NCBI GenBank assembly: GCA_013314775.1
Contig: JABUFB010000009.1
Coordinates: 186,001-250,000 of the forward strand
Length of the DNA stretch: 64,000 nucleotides
Direction: 5' to 3'
DNA from: Armatimonadota bacterium
Lineage (GTDB): Bacteria > Armatimonadota > Zipacnadia > Zipacnadales > JABUFB01
Below are positions 60,627-64,000 of the stretch, piece after piece. A model generated the notes under the pieces. That model saw nothing but the letters and a program-made list of their open reading frames with translations. It made no database searches and had not been told where the DNA came from. Numbering within the stretch: position 1 is the first letter of the stretch; every line of letters begins with the position of its first letter. The translations under genes and the position numbers were made by a program.

Positions 60627-61601
60627 TTACAGCGGCAGACGTATACCCACTCCGCGCTGCACGGCGGTCTCGTGGACCAGACGCGCGGTCACGCAGTCGT
60701 CCACTGCGATACCCATGCACATGGACATCGTGATCTCGTCATCTCGTTGCCGGCCGGGGGCCTTGCCTGACACTACTTCGCCCAGATCGGCGTCAGGTCG
60801 GGGCGTGTTCGCGAAATACCCCTTCGACCGGTAGTAGTCCATCTGAGCGTGGTCATCCACAACGAGGCGATCCACGCCGGTCAGCACGTCCTCCATCCAC
60901 GCGCCATTGTAATCAACGGGCGCCGCCATCGCTCCCGGTTTCAGCCAGTTGAAGGGGATATAGGGCTCGGGGTCGCGCGGGCTGGGACCTGCGGTGACGA
61001 TCACGTCTGCCTCGCGCACGGCTTTCTCTGCGCTCTCCACCGCGATCACATCGCAACTTACTTTCTCGCCCATTTCGGCCACGTACTTCGCAAGCGCCTC
61101 GGGATTCGGGTCCCAGGCCCGACACTCCCGCAAGCCGGGGTATTGGGTGGTCATCGCCAGAAGGTTGCTTCGCCCCTGGACACCACACCCCAGCACCGCG
61201 GCCTGCTCGGCGTTCTTCGGCCCGAGGTACTTCATGGCCACCGCGTTCGCAGCCCCTGTGCGCATGGCCGTGATCCAGATGCAGTCCATCACGCAGATCG
61301 GGAACATGGTCTCGGGGTCGTTGAGAATCAGAAGCCCGCTGATGGTGGGCAAGCCCAGCTTGTGGTTATCATCCGCTCCGCCCACCCATTTCACCGACGC
61401 GGCATCCACGCTTCCGCCGACATACGCCGGCATTGCATGCAGGAAAGTCCCCTCGCCTCGAGGATGGACGGCGATTTTCGGCGGCATCTGGGTCTGTCCC
61501 AGGCCCTTGAGCCGAAAGCCCTCTTCAACGACCTGAATGATCTCGGCCATGGGGAGCGCAAGGCGTTCAACGTCGGCGCGCGACAGGTACAGGAACTCCA
61601 T
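60627..61601 (-). CDS. Ornithine cyclodeaminase/mu-crystallin family protein
   Basis: 324-residue protein of the OCD/AlaDH-type mu-crystallin family. The Rossmann segment is AAVLGCGVQGRSNLLAM with RTGAANAVAMKYLGPK before it; the substrate part has FLHAMPAYVG, VKWVGG and later VDYNG. The family includes ornithine cyclodeaminase, alanine dehydrogenase and ketimine reductases; the reaction here cannot be set. Start ATG 61601 is 5 bases after the stop of the TPR lipoprotein gene, so these are cotranscribed. No link to the proline genes at 15.7-18.2 kb is shown, though OCD makes proline. Confidence 0.83.
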   Translation of the reverse strand: MEFLYLSRADVERLALPMAEIIQVVEEGFRLKGLGQTQMPPKIAVHPRGEGTFLHAMPAYVGGSVDAASVKWVGGADDNHKLGLPTISGLLILNDPETMFPICVMDCIWITAMRTGAANAVAMKYLGPKNAEQAAVLGCGVQGRSNLLAMTTQYPGLRECRAWDPNPEALAKYVAEMGEKVSCDVIAVESAEKAVREADVIVTAGPSPRDPEPYIPFNWLKPGAMAAPVDYNGAWMEDVLTGVDRLVVDDHAQMDYYRSKGYFANTPRPDADLGEVVSGKAPGRQRDDEITMSMCMGIAVDDCVTARLVHETAVQRGVGIRLPL

Positions 61602-61606
61602 GGCCG

Positions 61607-62761
61607 CTACCTCTTCCGCTTGGCGGCCTCCAGCGCCGCCTGGTTGGTCTCCTCGTTCCGCTTCAGGACATCAGACTCTTCGCCCAGAATCGATCTGGGG
61701 TCCACTTGCACGTAGGGGGCTCTTCCGTTCTTCATGGCCTTTGCAGCCTGGCGCTTCAGGGCCTCGCGCTGGGCTTCGGTGAGTGCCAGATGCGGCGCGT
61801 TCTTGAGGGCCTCCATCCGCGCCAGATTGGCTTCTTCCTTGTGGCCTGACGCCTCCAGCATTTCAGCAAACATGGTCCAGGTAGCCGGGTTGAAAGGATT
61901 GGCGCGGCAGACCGCGTCCATCTCCGAAATCGCTTCGGGAATATCGCCCAGCTTGAACAGCGCAACAGCCGCCATCGCCGCGGGCAGTCCATCGCCTGGC
62001 TGGATTTCCGCAGCCTTGAGCCCAAGCTTCCGGACTTCTTCGTAATTGCTCTGCCTTTCCAGCAGGACTCGCGCAAGCCGGACCATCGCCATCGCGTGAT
62101 TCGGGTCCAGGCTCAAAGCGGCGCGGAACTCTTTCTCGGCCTCCTTAGGCCTCCCAGCGAGCAGCAGCACATCTCCGTACGTGTATCGGACCTGTGCCGA
62201 CTTGGCATGCCGTGCAGCCTGCTTTGAGGCCAATTCCACCGCCTTGCCCTTGTTCCTGGCCTGGACGTGGGCATAGACAAGGTCCACACCAGCGTCAATG
62301 TGGTTTGGGTCCGCGGCGAGGGCTTTTTCCAGCACCTTGATAGCCTCCGCGGGATCTTGGCGGAGGATGTAGGCTCGCCCGAGAAGGTCCAGAGCGTCGG
62401 CATTGTCCGGTTGCTGCTTGAGCACCTCGCCCAGTTCCTTGATGGCGTGCTCGGCATTGCCTAGCTCCAGGTCCGTCTTAGCCAGACCGATGCGCGCCGC
62501 AACGTTCGAGGGGTCAAGCTCAATTGCCGTGCGATAGCTGACGAAAGCGTCATTGTGCATGCCCTGTTCCGAATAGGCCTTGGCCAGCGCGAGCTGAGCT
62601 TCCGCGGACTTCGGGGCACGCCTGGCTTCTCGCCGGGCCTTGGCGAGGGGGTCGTCAGACTTGTCACCGCACCCGGCGAGGATGACTGCGCTGGTAACAA
62701 CCAGCAGCAGCCCACCCAGTGCTCTGATCCGAGCTGGTAGATTGTGGCTGGTGTGATGCAT
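61607..62761 (-). CDS. TPR-repeat lipoprotein
   Basis: 384-residue protein. Signal peptide with a lipobox: VVTSAVILAGCGDK (LAGC), so it is predicted to be lipidated at the Cys. Residues about 40-345 are tetratricopeptide repeats: for example AKSAEAQLALAKAYSEQG-type, PSNVAARIGLAKTDLELG, PDNADALDLLGRAYILRQ and PNHAMAMVRLARVLLER. Eight or so repeats are visible. TPR proteins bind partners; an envelope scaffold or assembly role is inferred. ATG 62761 has GGAGAGG before it. It overlaps no gene but is 5 bases from the OCD gene and 52 from the C45-type gene. Confidence 0.75.
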   Translation of the reverse strand: MHHTSHNLPARIRALGGLLLVVTSAVILAGCGDKSDDPLAKARREARRAPKSAEAQLALAKAYSEQGMHNDAFVSYRTAIELDPSNVAARIGLAKTDLELGNAEHAIKELGEVLKQQPDNADALDLLGRAYILRQDPAEAIKVLEKALAADPNHIDAGVDLVYAHVQARNKGKAVELASKQAARHAKSAQVRYTYGDVLLLAGRPKEAEKEFRAALSLDPNHAMAMVRLARVLLERQSNYEEVRKLGLKAAEIQPGDGLPAAMAAVALFKLGDIPEAISEMDAVCRANPFNPATWTMFAEMLEASGHKEEANLARMEALKNAPHLALTEAQREALKRQAAKAMKNGRAPYVQVDPRSILGEESDVLKRNEETNQAALEAAKRKR

Positions 62762-62813
62762 CAGGCCTCTCCAGTGGCGCGTTCTCCGGGCGCTCAGTGG
62801 CCCCGGGGGTTTT

Positions 62814-63989
62814 CTATTCCTCGTATCGGCACGCGCCGAGGGCGTCCGCAAAGCTAAAATGCACGAATTCCTGGTCATATCCGGGCGCGTTGGCAGGGGC
62901 AGGGGTGGCGTTGGCCACCCAAAGCTCGAGCCCGGCCACGTCGAAGTGGACGGCGTGCAGGTCCCCCGTCTTCAGTCCCCGCATGATGTCGATCATGCCC
63001 ACCTGCGGATCAATCCGGCCATGCTTCTGTTTCAAGACCGTGTAGACGTTGGTGTTCCACTTCACCGAGTCCGCACCCATCGACCAGTATACCACGTCAG
63101 GAAGCCTCATGTCGCCGTCGTCCGGCCCGAGCACTTCGCAGAAAGCTTTGCTGGTCCGCAGCTTGCGCGCGGAGGGGATTTTCGCATCCCCGACACAGTA
63201 GAGGTAAGAGCTGGTCCTCTTCGCTTCGCGGAAGATCGCCAATGCGTCGTCAAGGCTCTCGGACTGCTCCAGCACCCGGCGCATCAGTAAGGGCATGGGC
63301 TCGCCGGCGAGGGTCTCCACGTCATCGCCGAAATGGTCGCCGATCTCGCTGAGCGCGATCTTCTCCTCGTTCATGCCGGTAACGACGCCAATGAACCCCA
63401 GCCACCCGACGTTCACGAAAGCGTTCGCGTCATCGGGGATCTGCACAATGAGGGCCGGCTCGTCCTGGATCCCCGCGCGGGTCTCGTAGTCCAGGGCCCG
63501 GATCTGCTGAAGGCTGCCGTCTTCCGTGGCGCTCCCCCATGCGGCGAAGAAGGTGCAGTGGAACTCGGACAGGTCCGGGATGGCGTGGGCGCGCTGAACC
63601 ATCTTGATGTCGATGCCCGAGCCGTCTGCGAGGCCTTTCATCTCCTGCTTGTACCGGTCGGATACGAAGGGTTCCATCTGCGCCCAGGCATTATCCAGGA
63701 CGCTCATATCTACTCCCATGCCCAGCGCCATCGCCATGGTCAGGCGCGTGTAGAACCCGCGGATCTTCTCGGCGCACAGCTTCCCGTGGGCATAGCCCAT
63801 CTCGTAGGGCGTGCCCCAGACTTTGAGGACGTGGATCATGTCCTCGCCTTCGCCAATGCTGGTCAGCACTCCCTTGACAGGCGGCGCATCCTGTCCGAAT
63901 GCGGCGGCAGCCCACAGCATTCCCAGCAGACAGGTCAGCACCAGCCAGCGGGGCAGACTCCGGTCCCGGACTTTAGTCATGCGCGGCAT
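62814..63989 (-). CDS. Exported C45-family (acyltransferase/NTN hydrolase-like) protein
   Basis: 391-residue protein with an N-terminal signal peptide (PRWLVLTCLLGMLWAAAAFG). It then has YEMGYAHGKLCAEKIRGFY, and EFHCTFFAAWGSATEDG with Cys145 as probable nucleophile, the pattern of C45 peptidases such as acyl-coenzyme A:6-aminopenicillanate acyltransferase and related choloylglycine-type NTN hydrolases. These enzymes mature by self-cleavage before the nucleophile. Its physiological substrate is unknown. ATG 63989 or ATG 63980 could be the start; the window ends 11 bases beyond, so an upstream start cannot be excluded. It leads the long minus-strand run. Confidence 0.72.
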   Translation of the reverse strand: MPRMTKVRDRSLPRWLVLTCLLGMLWAAAAFGQDAPPVKGVLTSIGEGEDMIHVLKVWGTPYEMGYAHGKLCAEKIRGFYTRLTMAMALGMGVDMSVLDNAWAQMEPFVSDRYKQEMKGLADGSGIDIKMVQRAHAIPDLSEFHCTFFAAWGSATEDGSLQQIRALDYETRAGIQDEPALIVQIPDDANAFVNVGWLGFIGVVTGMNEEKIALSEIGDHFGDDVETLAGEPMPLLMRRVLEQSESLDDALAIFREAKRTSSYLYCVGDAKIPSARKLRTSKAFCEVLGPDDGDMRLPDVVYWSMGADSVKWNTNVYTVLKQKHGRIDPQVGMIDIMRGLKTGDLHAVHFDVAGLELWVANATPAPANAPGYDQEFVHFSFADALGACRYEE

Positions 63990-64000
63990 GTCTGCGACCC

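Overview
The window is about 64 kb of high-GC DNA that is almost wholly coding. It reads as the chromosome of a Gram-negative-type (diderm) heterotroph. The left end carries a lipid A/LPS core block (waaA, lpxK, a lauroyl-type acyltransferase, a family 9 glycosyltransferase), so an LPS-like outer membrane is expected. Many large secreted carbohydrate-active proteins (DUF4091, heparinase II/III, GH20, Asp-box and beta-helix proteins, CBM9-like domains) with no SusCD/TonB genes fit bacteria such as Armatimonadota, Hydrogenedentota, Planctomycetota or Lentisphaerota. That placement is an inference from gene content and is not firm. No rRNA, CRISPR array, phage or intact insertion sequence was seen.

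Layout. 1-3526 (+): LPS block. 3594-9060 (+): two secreted proteins, an alpha-galactosidase-like hydrolase and a beta-helix protein, ending at a terminator shared with the opposing genes. 9141-14574 (-): two secreted glycosidase-like proteins. 14635-18745 (-): universal stress protein, proB, proA and a zinc-ribbon membrane protein; a palindromic interspersed repeat lies between proA and proB. 18849-24078 (+): lipid/diacylglycerol kinase, a sulfatase-like hydrolase with Thr at the nucleophile position, and a large unknown protein with an HExxH motif behind its own promoter. 24110-25214: a small minus-strand gene with a near-consensus promoter and terminator, a structured element that covers a ribosome binding site, and five tRNA genes (Lys, Glu, Val, Phe, Thr). 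25289-28068 (+): galU, a PRC-barrel protein and murB. 28129-37088 (-): nitrilase, epimerase, an unknown protein, a PEGA-repeat protein, two membrane proteins, an aldehyde dehydrogenase and a SIS sugar-phosphate protein. 37317-46092 (+): HAD phosphatase, GT39-like membrane glycosyltransferase, heparinase-like lyase, Gfo/Idh/MocA oxidoreductase, a large membrane protein and a tandem acetyltransferase. 46172-47263 (-): a zinc-ribbon coiled-coil protein and a toxin-antitoxin pair. 47370-63989 (-): a tight run of secreted hydrolases, amidohydrolase-fold proteins, a PAP2 phosphatase, GH20, an alcohol dehydrogenase, a histidine kinase, an ornithine cyclodeaminase homologue, a TPR lipoprotein and a C45-type hydrolase.

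How it works together. The main theme is breakdown and oxidation of complex, probably acidic or sulfated or amino-sugar glycans: secreted hydrolases and a lyase, with cytoplasmic or membrane oxidoreductases, phosphatases and a SIS protein next to them. Cell-envelope genes (LPS, murB, galU, PAP2, GT-C-like membrane proteins) are mixed in. Several starts overlap the preceding stop (TGATG, ATGA), so translational coupling is common. No gene-free stretch exceeds about 300 bases except 24341-24720, which holds the promoters, structured element and short reading frame listed separately. The most unusual spot is the 24.1-24.7 kb segment.
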